64,000 nt of DNA from Topomyia yanbarensis (GCF_030247195.1 NC_080672.1:97660113-97724112), one strand, 5' to 3'. Shown: positions 1 through 12,010, counted from the stretch's first letter. The notes: generated by a model not told the origin, from the letters alone. Program-made: numbers and translations.

Positions 1-600
1 ATCCCCCATCGAGAGTGGGTACTTTGGGAGACTTTTCCTGGATCTAATTTGTGGATATTTTTGGTCTTTGATCCGTTATTTTTCATGAAAGTTCGTACCA
101 ATACAACGAATGTGCAGCTGATACAACTCATGGTTCATTCGCCTGCGCCACGTTCCGTCTTCCACCTGCACGCCACCATAGATGGTACGCAACACCTTTC
201 GTTCGAAAACTCCAACGGTCCTCCACGAGCATAGTCCAGGTCTCGTGGTCGTAGAGGACCACCGATCTAATCAGCGTCTTGAAGATAATCAACTTCGTGC
301 GGCGGCGAATTTTGTTCGACCGGAGCGTCCTCTGGAGTCCAAAGTAGGCACGATTTCCCGCTAAGATCGTCTCTGAATTTCTCTGCTGTTATCATTGTCG
401 TCGGTTACCAGTGAGCCCAAATACATGAATTCGTCGACCATCTCGATTTCGTCACCATCAATCCGAACTCGGGTGGGAGGTTCACATTGTCGTCTCTAGA
501 ACCTCTTCCTCTCATGTATTTTGTCTTCGAAACGTTGATGGCAAGTCCAATCCTGCTGGCTTCAACTTTCAGTCTTTGAGCATATATTTCAATCAAAATT
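1..600 (-). pseudogene. Non-LTR retrotransposon reverse transcriptase, C-terminal fragment
   Basis: Read on the minus strand, this encodes the thumb and C-terminal part of a non-LTR reverse transcriptase. From 596 downward I see RIGLAINVSKTKYM, then (changing frame) YLGSLVTDDNDNS, an AGNRAYFGLQRTLRSNKIRR-like stretch, TLIRSVVLYDHETWTM, and finally VFERKVLRTIYGG followed by a WRRRMNHELYQLH-like end near 110. The order (GLxIN..KTK, YLGS, LYxxETW, VFERKxLR) is typical of RTE/CR1-like elements with retroviral-type RT in mosquitoes. At least three frame changes and stops show a dead copy. The catalytic YADD box lies upstream and is absent; similar RT pieces occur at 2182-2345 and 26440-27000. Clade assignment is uncertain. 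Confidence 0.75.
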
Positions 601-917
601 CAATAGAGATACGAATAGTTTAAATATCGCACGTGGAATGTCTCTTTTGAAAATTTTCATCGTCAAACTTTCATATTACCAAGTTAAGCCAAATATTTTT
701 TTGATATAGCCATGAATTTCCTTAATTATCGTGTAGATGCAGGCTTTGAATACAATTGAATTAAACTTGAGTTGATGTAGCAGCAGACAAAAAATAGTTT
801 TGTTTTCTCAAACCTTCGCAATTACAATTAATAAATATTTCAGATTGGCAGAAGATCTTATCACACAACTTAGAAATGGATACAGAAATAGCTAGATAGA
901 TGCGATAGAAAAGAAGC

Positions 918-983
<66 letters not shown>

Positions 984-1739
984 TGGGGGGGCGTGTGAGG
1001 AATGGCAAATGATGGTTAATGCAGTGACATTATTTTTATAGGTATATTATTATGATATATTGATTCTTACATTCTTATCATAAATAATGTAAGTAGTAAT
1101 TTTGCGCCATAACCAGTATAATCTAAATCCTGCAAAACAGCTAAATGTTCGCTAGCTTTTTGGGCTTCAAACATATAGTTGCTTTCGGTGACGCCACAAG
1201 TATAATTATATTACAAATTTTTTATTTCACTACTAGGTGAATTACTTGTTGATATGTGTATTGATGTACCATCCAACATTTACCTTATGATTGAATGCAA
1301 TGCCTAATCCAAGGAATAAATACTAGAACTCACTGTTTCTTTATCAACACATTATTTTGCCTTTGAAGTGAACTTATATATTGATTTTTGAGAAATAGTT
1401 CATTTATTATAAAGGTAATTCACAAAATGTTCTCAACATCGAATTCCTTGAATCACGTAGATGTGTTTTCATACCCCAATATTCAAAATCGGTTTAGTTT
1501 TGCCCCTAAAACACCAGTAAAGCAATACTCTGTATGAAACAATCTCATTTTTAATTAGTGGAAATTGGTAAGCGAGAACTAAAAATACAAAATGTTTAAT
1601 ATCTCCGCCGCTCGTGCACGGACTTAAACAAACTATAGCTTGTTAAAAAGGTATTTTTACAAGCTTTCTATTTATGTGCAGTTTGTGGGACAATAATGTA
1701 TTGTTCGAAAGTTATTTGCAAAAAACCTGCTGTGTTTTG
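601..1739. other. AT-rich stretch with a GA microsatellite, no gene recognised
   Basis: No coding or RNA gene is supported here. The only structure is an almost pure GA run at about 919-980, followed by a short G-rich segment (TGGTGGGGGGGC). The rest is AT-rich sequence with short open frames at chance level. Confidence 0.6.
919..980 (+). repeat. (GA)n microsatellite
   Basis: About 60 bp of nearly uninterrupted GA dinucleotides, with a few AA imperfections at the left edge. Likely length-polymorphic; GA tracts in insects can also bind GAGA-type factors, but nothing else here suggests a promoter. Confidence 0.95.
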
Positions 1740-2050
1740 ACAAAATCGCTCATATCTCGGAAAGTAAACAACATATCGAAAATCAAAAATAATAGTGTCA
1801 AATGGCAACGTTAGACCTTTCATTTGAAACTAATTTCATTAAGATCGATTCAGCTATTGCTGAGATAATTACATGACATTTTGTACATACATACATACAC
1901 ACATACACACACACACATACAGACATTGTCTCAATTCGTCGAGCTGAGTCGATTGGTATATGAGACTCGGCTCTCCGGGCCTCGGAAAAAGTTTTCAAAG
2001 TTTGAGCGAATCCTATACATTTCTTTTGTAAGAAATGTAAAAATATCAGC
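1740..2050. repeat. Dispersed mosquito-type repeat with TACA/CA simple repeat
   Basis: The segment has a TACATACA/CACACA tract (about 1886-1922). It is followed by a GC-richer stretch with CGAGCTGAGTCGA, GAGACTCGGC and CTCCGGGCCTCGG. I associate this combination with the non-coding tail of an abundant dispersed repeat in Aedes genomes, from memory and not from a search. The left part (ATCTCGGAAAGTAAACAAC) fits the same non-coding repeat. No protein is encoded. Confidence 0.45.
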
Positions 2051-2067
2051 ACTGTAGCTCCTGTTGA

Positions 2068-2176
2068 AGCTTGTTATAAATTTCCGTTATTTTAACTACT
2101 AACGAGACCTAGTTAATAACCCAACTCGTTGCGGTAATTACACTCTGTTATAATCTTGTCATTTAATTCTAATCGG
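2068..2176. mobile_element. Truncated TA-type MITE, same family as 8746-8906
   Basis: The run from TTGTTATAAATTTCCGTTAT to TTCTAATCGGG matches the right two-thirds of the intact MITE at 8746-8906, including the shared phrases AACGAGACCTA and CTCTGTTATAAT. The right terminus (CTAATCGGG) is kept, but the left terminal repeat is missing, so this copy is truncated. Confidence 0.65.
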
Positions 2177-2181
2177 GGAAT

Positions 2182-2345
2182 GTGACGTTAGATGGATTGA
2201 AGCAGGGTGACACATTCTCCAATCTATTGTTCAACATAGCGCTCGAAATATCGCATCTCATATACAATGGAACGGAACCATCATCGGGAGATCTAAGATG
2301 CGTCGCCGACGACATCGACGTCATTGGCGTTGATCGCAAAGCAGC
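2182..2345 (+). pseudogene. Reverse transcriptase palm fragment (non-LTR element)
   Basis: The plus-strand frame reads GLKQGDTFSNLLFNIALE, then RCVADDIDVIGVDRKAA. These are RT motif B (GLxQGD...SxxLFNxxLE) and the catalytic box, with the usual F/YADD altered to VADD. It is the same RT family as the minus-strand fragment at 26440-27000, which reads CDIDIIGIDRRAVEEAF at the same place. The frame runs to 2466 but loses similarity after about 2345. Only about 50 residues of a roughly 900-residue RT remain, so it is a relic. Confidence 0.7.
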
Positions 2346-2794
2346 AAGGATGCAAACTGCCTACCTTCTCTACGGCTGCAATTTGTCTGCCTACATTCTC
2401 CTTTCTCATCCGACGCTGCTGTCGTTCGCTAGTGCAGGACGCCCAATGCTGTACGGCAGCCTGTAAGTAAAGCAGTAACATGACAAAAAAGACTGCCCCC
2501 AGTACAGACACCAGACGCGAGCGGTACAGCTTCTCTTACCTTATTTTACACTTTTTAATATTTTCAATCTATTCAATATTTTTAATCACAAACGACGACA
2601 GTGAATGCGGTTCATTTACGCCACGACCGGCATCAACGCTTTCGTGTGCGGGCCTCTCCCTTTGACAATGCAGAGAAAAGTGTACAAAGCGAGAGAACAA
2701 ACTTTACTACGCCACACTCACATCGAGCAGTCGGAGTACAGCAGCAAAACGAAAATGTATTTTACTGTTTTACGGAGAAGTGTACTCGGTTTGG
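2346..2794. other. No recognisable feature
   Basis: Several overlapping short open frames occur, but none resembles a family I know. Probably degraded repeat sequence between two retrotransposon fragments. Confidence 0.4.
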
Positions 2795-2879
2795 CTACCG
2801 TTCTGACAAGAGCAGTAGTGATGTGTCGCTGTAGCGGGCTGTACGGCTTGTGCAAATGTAAATGTACCGGAAAAAATGT

Positions 2880-3186
2880 AGTTTACCGGAACCGTTCGCA
2901 TCCCTGTTCCTGACATCCTCCATCTCGTAATAGAGAATCAGGTGCAGATAAATCTGCGTTACTAGAAGTGGAGGATGATGTGCGTCTACAGCAACTAAAG
3001 GCTCAAGTGCCTCTGAAAAGGAGCAGTTCATTGAAGCTTCTTCATTTATAAACAGGAGGTCCAGGATTCGATTTGGACTATTATTCACTGTAAACATTTG
3101 TCGAATGTTCAATATAGACATTCCGTCCAGTTAGATAGTACTCGCCCTCGAAAAGGTTGATTCAGAAGTGTCTGGGAAAGCATACC
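2880..3186 (-). pseudogene. Retrotransposon endonuclease domain, C-terminal part
   Basis: Minus strand, from 3121 downward: NRILDLLFINEEAS, EALEPLVAVDAHHPPL. The pattern DLLFxNE...EPLxxVDxHHPPL is the C-terminal half of an APE-type endonuclease in Jockey/CR1-like elements, with the final catalytic Asp-His pair (SDH in most families) represented by DAHH. It continues the endonuclease that starts at 3515-3900 on the same strand; the two halves are split by a MITE at 3189-3513. The following reverse transcriptase is missing. A frame break lies near 3125. Confidence 0.7.
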
Positions 3187-3188
3187 TG

Positions 3189-3513
3189 CACACCTAGAAA
3201 AAATTGTGTAAATTTACGTCAAAATACGAGCATCAAAAATGACATATACGAGCATCAAAAATGACTTAGTTTTACGTTTGATTTTAATTTTACATGACGT
3301 TTAATTTCGTAAATCATGTAGTTTTACTCCACATACAGCGTTTGTTCTGAATGGTAGAAAGTGTAATTTTAAGTCATTGCGCATGTAAAGTATATGTTTC
3401 ATGTAAAATTAAATGGAACACGGTAATGTTCTGTCATTTCGTAAATTACGGTTTGTTGAATTGTGTCATGTTTGCAATTACGTCAACGATAAAATTCAGA
3501 TTTTTTTGGTGTG
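3189..3513. mobile_element. MITE splitting a retrotransposon endonuclease
   Basis: A non-coding segment bounded by imperfect inverted ends, CACACCTAGAAAAAAT on the left and ATTTTTTTGGTGTG on the right. TTACGTCAAAA near the left end and ATTACGTCAACG near the right are direct, not inverted, matches. Inside is a direct duplication of TACGAGCATCAAAAATGAC. The flanks join into one endonuclease reading frame on the minus strand, which supports an insertion here. I could not fix the target duplication. Confidence 0.55.
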
Positions 3514-3514
3514 T

Positions 3515-3905
3515 GGATGGGGTGCTCTGTCAAAGTCCAGGTTGGTTGTAATCACCAAATAGTAGATGTGTCGTGTTGGGTTCAATGGAATAATCTGAAT
3601 AATCTTCTGAATAATTTCTACATCACTTGCGGAATCGACAACATACAACAACACCCACACATAGATTAGTATAGGGGCCACGAATATTTACCCAGAGTTG
3701 TTCGAAATTGTGAGTGTCATTTTTGTGTTTGGATGAGAGTCGGTTGGAGACTGCAATGAGCACACCACCACCACGTTTCTTCCCTGCACTACTAGGATCG
3801 CGATCATTACGATATACCGAGTACCTTGAGCGAGTGGATTTGATCATTCAGCCACGTTTCGGTCAAAACAATAACATCATGATAAACATCTGAAGCAGCG
3901 ACGAA
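3515..3905 (-). pseudogene. Retrotransposon endonuclease domain, N-terminal part
   Basis: Minus strand, from about 3900: KIDELFVAASDVYHDVIVLT, then ETWLND, YRNDRDPSSAGKKRGGGVLI, EQLWVNI, and after a frame change a GDYNQPGL-like box near 3545. The glutamate of TETWL and the aspartate of GDYNQP are catalytic positions in APE-type endonucleases. The strongest family match is Jockey/CR1-like. Frame changes occur near 3620, 3650 and 3845. It lies directly downstream of the repeat-bearing ORF1 tail at 3906-4640, and its C-terminal half is at 2880-3186 beyond the MITE. Confidence 0.75.
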
Positions 3906-4640
3906 CAGCTCATCAATTTTTGTGCGTAGATTTTAAGATGTTCCTGCAAGTGTCCTTCTGACAGTTGAACGGTTGTAGATCGAGTGGTGGTGGAAGCAAA
4001 CGCCTGTAATTGGGGTGGGTTTTCAACGGGGGCAGCATCGGAAGGACATATACATTCATTGTATTTACCTGAGAAAACGGATACAGAAATTCCATGTCCT
4101 TCGCGTTGGTCTGACTTATTTAGAGTGTTGTTATCTGATCGGAAAAGGTCGTTGTCGTGTCCTTTAAGTTCTGTGGTAGACGGATAGGTGTCGGTGACGG
4201 AGTCGACCTGATTACGTCTGTTAGCAGGCTGCAATATACCCTCCTTAGCTTTACCTGACCGGGAAAGGTCGCCACCATAACTTCCTAGTTCCATGGAAAA
4301 CATATTGGAATCGGTGATGTAGTCAAGCTGATTCCGTTCGTTGGCAAACTGCAATTGTAGACCAAATTCAGGGCGCTCAGTATCTTGAGTAGCTTCGGGA
4401 GGACATATACCCTCCTTAACTTTACCTGACCGGGAAAGGTCGCCGCCATAACATCCAAGTTCCATGGCAAACAGATGGGAGTCGGTGATGGAGTCAACCT
4501 GGTTCCGTTAGTTGGCAAAATTAGACCAAATTCAAGGCGCGCAGAATAGTTTCAGGAGGACATATACCCTCCTTAGCTTTACCTGACCGGGAAAGGTCGC
4601 TGCTACAACATCTAAGTTCCGTGACAATCATATGAGCGTC
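3906..4640 (-). pseudogene. Retrotransposon ORF1 tail with internal coding repeats
   Basis: The minus strand encodes up to 200 residues upstream of the endonuclease. The sequence contains repeated units of about 158-171 bp, each with GGDLSRSGKxKEGI, ELGxYG and FANERNQLDxxTDS-like phrases; the DNA phrase CCTGACCGGGAAAGGTCGC recurs near 4254, 4425 and 4583. No zinc knuckle is seen. The position before an endonuclease suggests ORF1 or an ORF1-ORF2 linker of the same element. The function of the repeats is unknown. Stops and frame changes indicate a dead copy. Confidence 0.5.
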
Positions 4641-7315
4641 GGTGACGGAATCGAGCTGATCACATCGGTCGGAAAACTGGACAGCTTCGCCGTATTACAT
4701 AGCAACTACTGTAGTCGATGATGCGGCGTGAATGCCAAAGTCGAGTTTAATACAGGGGGCACTCAGAACTCCAGGAAGCATGATCAGTTGGCGTTTGATA
4801 TTCAGGATTTCTTGTCACATTTGCATTGTGACAATTAACTCAACATTTTTATAAAAATATGCGCTACTGTTTTAGGATACCATTTAATGTCGCATCTATC
4901 GATTATTTAACTATCGCAATTGATTAAGGAATGTCAGAGCTATTGTATTTTTTTTCCAAATTAGAAGATTGCTCGAATTAACTCTCAAGCGTGGTACGAA
5001 ACGAAGCTAAAAATAATTTGAAACTGACCTATGTCTAATTTTTACAAAATTGAAACCTGTATGTTATCAAAAATAAAGAAAAAGCAAAATCAGCACCCTC
5101 CTGATTTGTATGAAATGCTATTGCATTAAGCGACTCCTAGAATTAGAAAGGAGGTCTCATACCACAATAATAAATGAAATTCAATGAACATTATAGGTAC
5201 AGAAACCCGAATCACCCTTACCAATATTTCTAAACCAAGGATTCTTTTTCAAAAAACATCTATGTGCTCTCAAAAGGCATACAAGACGAAATTGAGAATA
5301 AATCAAACCCGATTTGCCGCGGAAGGTTCCCAATTGTCCAGTCCAAGTATGTATTGTACTGTACGGTTGCGACCTTTTCCCAATCTACAAATAAGAAAAA
5401 CAAAACGTTTATTTGTACATCCACTTCCACGACGACGTGGGGAGAAAATCGGTGTTGGCAAACAACACACAGTGCACTACCGCTTCCCTCGATCCCTGCA
5501 GTGCTTCACTCCTGAACGCGCTGGGTTGATGAGAATTGTAAACAAAAGAGCATAATCGTTCGTTAGGAATGGAAGAAAAACGCATTCATCATCCGCGGTA
5601 GGAAGTTTGCGACGGTCTCCAGATGGCCTAAATACCTGCCCCTGGCAGCGATCGGAAGCGTGTTTGAACAACGGTAACCGACCGATATTGTACCGATCTC
5701 TCTAAATCATCTGAACAATACATTGATTTGAGGGTTTTCAGCATAAGAGGTACTTTGAAGGTCAAACAGAAAAATATATGTGGTTGATTTTATTGTCTTA
5801 GTTCTCGAATTAACTGGAAACTTCTCTACTTGACTGGTGATGGGTGACATCACTATTTGAATATGAGTCAGACTGGAACGGCAAGAGTATCGAGGAAGGT
5901 GATGACCATCATTCCACAAATTGATGACCAAACACTTGACTGTAATTTATGCACGAAAAAATAACCTTCCAACAGCGTTTCAATAGCCACATTTGATTCA
6001 CCATCTAAAAGGTTCACTGTGCTCATATATTCTTCCCAGTACGACTTAGTCACGCGCACGAGCGCTGTACTACCGTTACACACATAACAGTCTCATCAAA
6101 ATCACAATACAACAAGAAATGGAACTGTTATGCTGAAAGCGGCAGTGTGCTATGTATAGTAATGCTTTATGCTCCTGAGGACCCCCACATCTACTCGCCG
6201 GATGTGAGCGGTTTCCCCTTGTCGACGGTAGATTAAAAACAACCTAGATATAAATCCGCATTAAGCCAGCGCAGCAAGATGCGAATTTTGGATGTCGGCG
6301 ATTGTCAACACTAATTATGCCTAGCGTGAGCTACACACCACACAACATAAGACCCCTTATAAAACAGCATACATATGCGAAGGCAGATGATCGAGTGTAC
6401 AGCAGCACCATGCATGTAGAATTTACTTTTACTCGTCTGTTGTTAGCAGCTCGTAGTTGTTGATTGGTTGGCAGATGTTTATTTTATCGAGATTTGGCAA
6501 TCCGGATAAGAATCACCTTTCTGTTGTTGTTGATTTGCTTCGCACAGTACGATTGCGCAGGGAACAGAACTCAAATGCAATCATCGTATGCGAACAGCTT
6601 TGCTCCCCTCATTTTGCAAATTGTTCCGACAATGTCGTTTCAATTTCCAGCCTTCTAATTTTAAACACAATGAAGATGGTTGCTCTATTTATGGTGGAGA
6701 TTATGTTCACGTTGAGAAGTTTTGACAGCAACGCGTGTGCGTGCTTGAGACCGACCGCCGTTCTTGTGCTGCCGGATGTAAATCCATTTGTCAAGATAAG
6801 ATAATTGGTGTTCAGCAAACTCAGGGATTGGTTAAGAATATCTCACATAGAGAATAATAAATTGGCCTAGAACATGAGCGTCGGTACGGTAAATAGGTAT
6901 TATCAATTTTCGGAATATGATAACTTCTAAAGCATGCGAAGAAATAAAATTTGTGCAGTACGAATAATCGCTGAGAATATTGCAGGAGATGATTCCACAA
7001 CTGCTGGTATTTTTTACCTTTCTTACAACAGAGCAACGTTTAGGGATTTAAAATAATATATTTAAATCGTATAACGAAAATCATTACATTGCTAAAATCC
7101 CTGCAAAATATATCAAAATGCTCTCGTTGAACATCTAATAAATTACACAATTTGCAACATGTTCTACTGATCGCGTACGGTATTCACAAAATTTCAATAT
7201 AGCATCGATTATTTTGTTGCTTCAACTAAATTATTAACACAAAATAAGATGAGTTCATAAATTTATGAAAATAAATTACGGACATTTTAAGTTCATGAAT
7301 AATAAACCTCGTATC
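4641..7315. other. About 2.7 kb with no recognised gene
   Basis: AT-rich sequence with scattered open frames up to 123 codons on either strand, none resembling a known family and without splice or periodicity support. The first 100 bases may still belong to the retrotransposon ORF1 region. No terminal repeats were found. Confidence 0.45.
7308..7315 (+). repeat. Target site duplication, left copy (hAT)
   Basis: CTCGTATC directly abuts the left terminus of the hAT element and is repeated without mismatch at 8443-8450. Confidence 0.85.
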
Positions 7316-8442
7316 TAGGGTTCGCAGTACCGGCCCATTTTGGCGAGAACCGGTACTACGGTACTGAAGCCCACAGTACCGGTAAAGTACCGGTACTCGA
7401 ATATTTTTTTAAAAAGTTCGAAAACAGCTTCAAAGTGAAATTGAATGCTCAAACTGATGACCTTATTCTCAGATGATTGATTTGTGCTGATCATAAAAAC
7501 ATGTTAATTGTTTTTAATTGCTTCGGAATTGCATGACTCATTTCAGCAGAACATATTTTTCGTATGCGGCACCTGCTTTTTTCGAAATCTAGGCCACTTT
7601 GAAATCAATAACTGCTAAGCAGTGCGACTTTCGTCGACTTCAACAGATGGTAAATGTAAGAAACCATATTAACAACAGTAAATCAAAGCGAAAATGGCGG
7701 TAAATCCAAGCAGGTTGATCGCATTTCCTCTCTTGCTTTTCTGTAAATTGGTTTCGACCTTTATGTCGTTTATCCACTATTCTCTAATGCATACCAAGGC
7801 TCCTTGCTTTCCTGTAAACTATGAAGTTTTGCTGAATTTTCCGATCACCTATAATTAAAAATCGCCCCATTTGAAACAGTTCACCAAGTCTAAAATTGTT
7901 AGCTATTAATCGCTGTTCGTTCTTTTATAGATAAAGGTTTAAGAGTAAACCAAATACATACAGATATGACTTAGATCATTGCCATATTACGCGCCACCCA
8001 GTAAATAATGGAAACCAATTAGAATGTCGCTAAAAAAATATCATAACTAATTTTTACGTCTCTTACGCTAGATTTGAATATTTTGAAGTTTATTACAAGA
8101 TCGTTAAAATTTAATTTCGACAATAAAGTGCAGGAATTTAAACATACCGTTCAGTACAACGGAAGCTAGTAATGTTGAACTTCTAGAATCATTACGATGA
8201 TGGCCCCACCTCACTCCCCCACAAAGGTGTTAGCTCAACGATTTATCTAGAAAGTAATTAATATAATTAAAAATCATCTTGTAGATCGATATTTTGAAAC
8301 AGGTCCCCCTAGAGAGTCCACATATTTTTCATAAAAAAAATTGTATGGTACCGAAAATACCGGTACTGGCTTTTGTTCAGTATCGGTATTACGGTACCAA
8401 AAATGGGTCGGTATTCCCGGTATTACCGGTACCACAACCCTA
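7316..8442. mobile_element. Non-autonomous hAT-type DNA transposon
   Basis: A 1127-bp non-coding element flanked by a perfect 8-bp direct duplication CTCGTATC (7308-7315 and 8443-8450). The ends are TAGGGTT on the left and AACCCTA on the right. They continue inward with matching blocks: ACCGGCCCATTTT left, AAAATGGGTCGGT right. The ends are dense in ACCGGTA/TACCGGT. The 8-bp duplication and short terminal repeats fit the hAT superfamily. No transposase is present, so it would depend on an enzyme from elsewhere. Another piece with similar ACCGGTACGG text lies at 29189-29230. Confidence 0.85.
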
Positions 8443-8450
8443 CTCGTATC
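8443..8450 (+). repeat. Target site duplication, right copy (hAT)
   Basis: CTCGTATC directly follows the right terminus AACCCTA; identical to 7308-7315. Confidence 0.85.
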
Positions 8451-8745
8451 ACGGTTTTAACATTATAATGATTTTTGTTTTGAGAATGACAAAAAAATGA
8501 AACACGTTGTATCTCCTTTCTACAAACAACAAAGAATCAAATTCATTTCTCAAAATTGATGTTTCGGAATAACGATTCCACGAATATGTACGATAGTCAG
8601 AATGATAAATCGAGGGGGTCCAAACTACCCCCACTGTCTTAATAGCCCGGGTTCCCCTATACTTTCGAAAATAGCCGTGCAAAATTTCATCCATATCGGA
8701 GCACTAGATCTCAAATTACAGCCGTTTGCAGCGCGCTGGTCCATA

Positions 8746-8906
8746 CCCGATCAGAAACGCATAACAGAAATATTTCAAAACTATATCTCTCATTGATACT
8801 TGTTATAAATTTCTGTTATTTTAACTAATAACGAGACCTAATTTATAACACAATAGGTTACAAAAATTGTGTTCTGTTATAATCCTGTTATTTCATTCTG
8901 ATCGGG
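8746..8906. mobile_element. 161-bp MITE with TA target duplication
   Basis: Terminal inverted repeats CCCGATCAGAA (left) and TTCTGATCGGG (right) match exactly over 11 bp, and AATAACAG-type similarity continues inward. Both sides carry TA (8744-8745, 8907-8908), as expected for Tc1/mariner-type mobilisation. There is no coding capacity. A truncated copy lies at 2068-2176. Confidence 0.85.
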
Positions 8907-8908
8907 TA

Positions 8909-10009
8909 AGCACTCGGTGTAATAACTTCAAACGCTATTATCTCCGAATGAAGTTTTTTGAAAAGTACCGTTGCGGTGAACGTGATATCTCAAAATCTTT
9001 TCAACCGATTTTCATATTTTTTTAAACTGTCCGTATATACAATCTCGTCTACTTGAACGGTTCCTTCATCATCCAAAAACTTTCGATACTTTGCAATTAA
9101 TCTTTGTTTAAACATCTCAAAGATCTTTTTTTGGCAACAAGATTTTTTGCATGAGCATGATGACCGTACAATTCGTAGTTGCTAATCCGTGATTGACCAG
9201 AACAAGCGAAATTGCACAGAGAAGCAACAAAGGGGGCCTATCCATCCTAAATGGGCACATTTCGAGAGTTCTATACTTTGAAATGCCAACAACAGCGCCG
9301 GCCACGCTCTTACAGCCTCCGGGAAGGAAAGAAATGGGGAGTTACGGAGACCGTGAATACCTCTGCATCTCCACGTTTACCACGGGAGGGAGTTTGTGCT
9401 AGTATGGGGTAAAGAGAAATACAAATCTGGATTCACTTAGATGAGTGATACGATCTATGAAACCCTCAGTAGTGTTATCATGTGTGTGTTTCTCTGGACA
9501 GCCGGCTGCCGAGAATTTATGATAGATTTTTCGTTTATTGAATTAATTTTGAAATGCTCGGTTTGTAAAAAAGCAACATCAGCTCCGGACAACCGACATT
9601 CTCGAGTGTTGCATATGTTTAATTGAATCAAACGGCAGGTGAACGATTTTATTATTCTGTGGATTAGTCCTAATTAGTCAAACACTAAACCAACAAAGAA
9701 ATTAGTTTGCTCAGTCTAAAGAAATGTCAGCTCGAAATCAAAGAACATTTAAAATTACTTACAACAAAATATGTGCAATTCAGAATAGAACGAAATGAAG
9801 ACTGCTTAATTATTTGCATTCAAATAAGATCGGAAAAATAGTTGCATAACTGAGGTACATCTTCAAAGGTAGCATTGATGATGAATCACTTCATAAAAAT
9901 AAGTGATAAGGGACGCGGACGAAAGTAGCTGACCACCTCCCTTTTTTGTCAACAATTTTTATTGCAAAAGTACAATGGGTATATTTTTCTTTAAATTTGT
10001 ATATAACCC
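8909..10009. other. Non-coding stretch with a probable dispersed-repeat segment
   Basis: No gene is supported. The part 9185-9420 is less AT-rich and contains phrases (CGGAGACCGTGAATACC, CTCCGGGAAGG) that look like the reverse of a common mosquito repeat tail. The remainder is AT-rich. Confidence 0.35.
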
Positions 10010-10440
10010 CTTAAAAGAGCCGAGAATTAAACGATGTTCACGATTTCAAGATTTTCGTATTTTTTAAGGTGGTCGTGATATTTTATTCATGAGCTTACTT
10101 TTGTCTGGCAAAGTAGTGTGATTTTTCACGATTTCAGAAGTTGGGTCACAATTATCGTAATTTATGTTAATTTTATCGTGACATTTGCTACATGAGCTCA
10201 CTCTCGATTTTTTTGCGTGTAGTGATAAGATTCATGTTCAGGATTTTCAGACTTTGATCACGATTTTCGTTTATTTTATGTAAGTCATCATAGTACTTCA
10301 TTGATCGGTTTACTATCAAAATCATGTTGTTCATAGTCATACTTTCAAGAGCTCTGTCACGATGTAGGTAAAATCTTACACTCAAATTTTTGATGAGCAC
10401 TAATGTGATTTAACCAAAATTAGGTAAAATTACAATTTCG
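10010..10440 (+). repeat. Dispersed element, first module (short degenerate tandem repeats)
   Basis: Contains several degenerate copies of a unit of about 80 bp built from CACGATTTC, TTTCGTAATTT, ATCGTGATATTTT and ATTCATGAGCT phrases. The same module occurs at 48300-48480 and, inverted, around 56900-57010. At 48 kb it is followed directly by a second module with a 94-bp period. Here that second module is found at 12385-12780, so about 1.9 kb of other sequence separates the two. Confidence 0.6.
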
Positions 10441-12010
10441 AAGCAATATTTTACTAGCAGTCTTGCGAAAAAAAATGTTTTGGCCATAATACTGCCATAC
10501 ATGTTAAATTTTTAAATTATTAATTAATGCACGCAAAATTTACGGAAGAAAAATTCATTGCATTTAAAATGTTTCATTTCGTTGAATTCAAAGATTTTGG
10601 CTGACTGTGTAAAAATTCGTAATATTTTCGAATTTCTATTATTATTTGTATTGTATTGTATTGTAATTGATGTATAAATTTGTATATGCCAATATTTTGA
10701 TTTAAAAGTTATAGGCTGAATTAATGTTTTTCACGATCATTTGCGGCGCTTCCATTCATTATCGTTTGACAAAACCTGCAACAGCCATTTTTGTCTATGC
10801 GGTGTTGCGTCAAAACAAGCATTCATACGTCTTCAATCGTTCCGCCTCCGTGTGCAGCATAGTTCGGCGTGGAATAACATGCACACTTATAAAAAATGAA
10901 AATTACATTTGACATAAACAACATTGCGACGTATTTTGCTGTCTAATAATGGAATTTTACATGTTTTGACATGTGAAATAAAATATTGTTTCTCTTTTGA
11001 TGTAAAATTCGGTTGAATGGAGATGGAGGACTGTAAACAAAACGCATTTTTACATGTTCTTGAATGCAAATTCAAGTGAATTGTGACGCTCCTTTTATGT
11101 GCATCTTTATTTTATTTAGTTGTAAATATTTTTAAGTGTGTGGGTACACATGGCGGCCATTTTTTGTAGGTGGCATGCTTTTAGGTATTAAAAGTAACAC
11201 AAGTGTTTTTTAAACAAAAAGGGTTCCAGACCACATTTTTTATTTAATTTTGTTATGAACAATTATTTTAAAATACACAAAATTGTAACTTTTAGTACCG
11301 GAAAAATCACGAACAATCACTATCTTACGACAATTCTATTGCTGGTTAGTTCGCTCTAATCGATCAATTTGGTCGCCCGTAGTGTTATTTTAATAAATGT
11401 GTTGCATTACAACGGCATCGAATTCCGGAATGCCCGAAACCAATCCTAAAATACTGGAATGTATCAGCATGAGCAACAAATGATTGTTTTCCTCGTAGAA
11501 CTGATGATTTTAATGTTACGCATGAAAGAAGTATTTCAATATAACAACCAGTTCTAGGCATGGAATTCCGATATTCCCAGTCCCGGTCATAGTATATGTG
11601 AATGTAAATGTCACAGTACTCATGTATCATTAAGTTGATATTATTCGATAAGCTGCATAAAAAGAAGTTGAAAATAAAATAAAACGGAGTGCAAATAACT
11701 TCATAATATTTGAATTCCTGCACTCCGCCCAAGAATAAATATGTAATTAAAAACGAGCCCGCAACATTTCCATTAAAACACTATACTAATCGATATTTAG
11801 TTTCGGATCAAAACATGATTTATATCAGCAAATTTACATGATTGTAGAACTTATTTACTTAAGAAACTGCTATAACTTATTCAAGGGAAAAGCCATTACA
11901 CACTGCTGGTTGGGTTATACTTTCAATTCTGAGAACATCATTCATACTTCGATATACGATACAATTCGATATACGATACAATTCGATATACCATACATTT
12001 TCCAAATAGT
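10441..12010. other. Non-coding insertion-like stretch between two repeat modules
   Basis: No gene is recognised. Comparison with 48290-48620 suggests this stretch is extra sequence placed between the modules at 10010-10440 and 12385-12780. CATACGATACAATTCGATAT-type short direct repeats occur at 11950-11995. Confidence 0.4.

Noticed and set aside
10605..11135. A MITE related to 3189-3513
   Set aside because: The possible ends (CTGTGTAAAAATT and TTTTTAAGTGTGTGG) do not pair convincingly, and no target duplication is visible.
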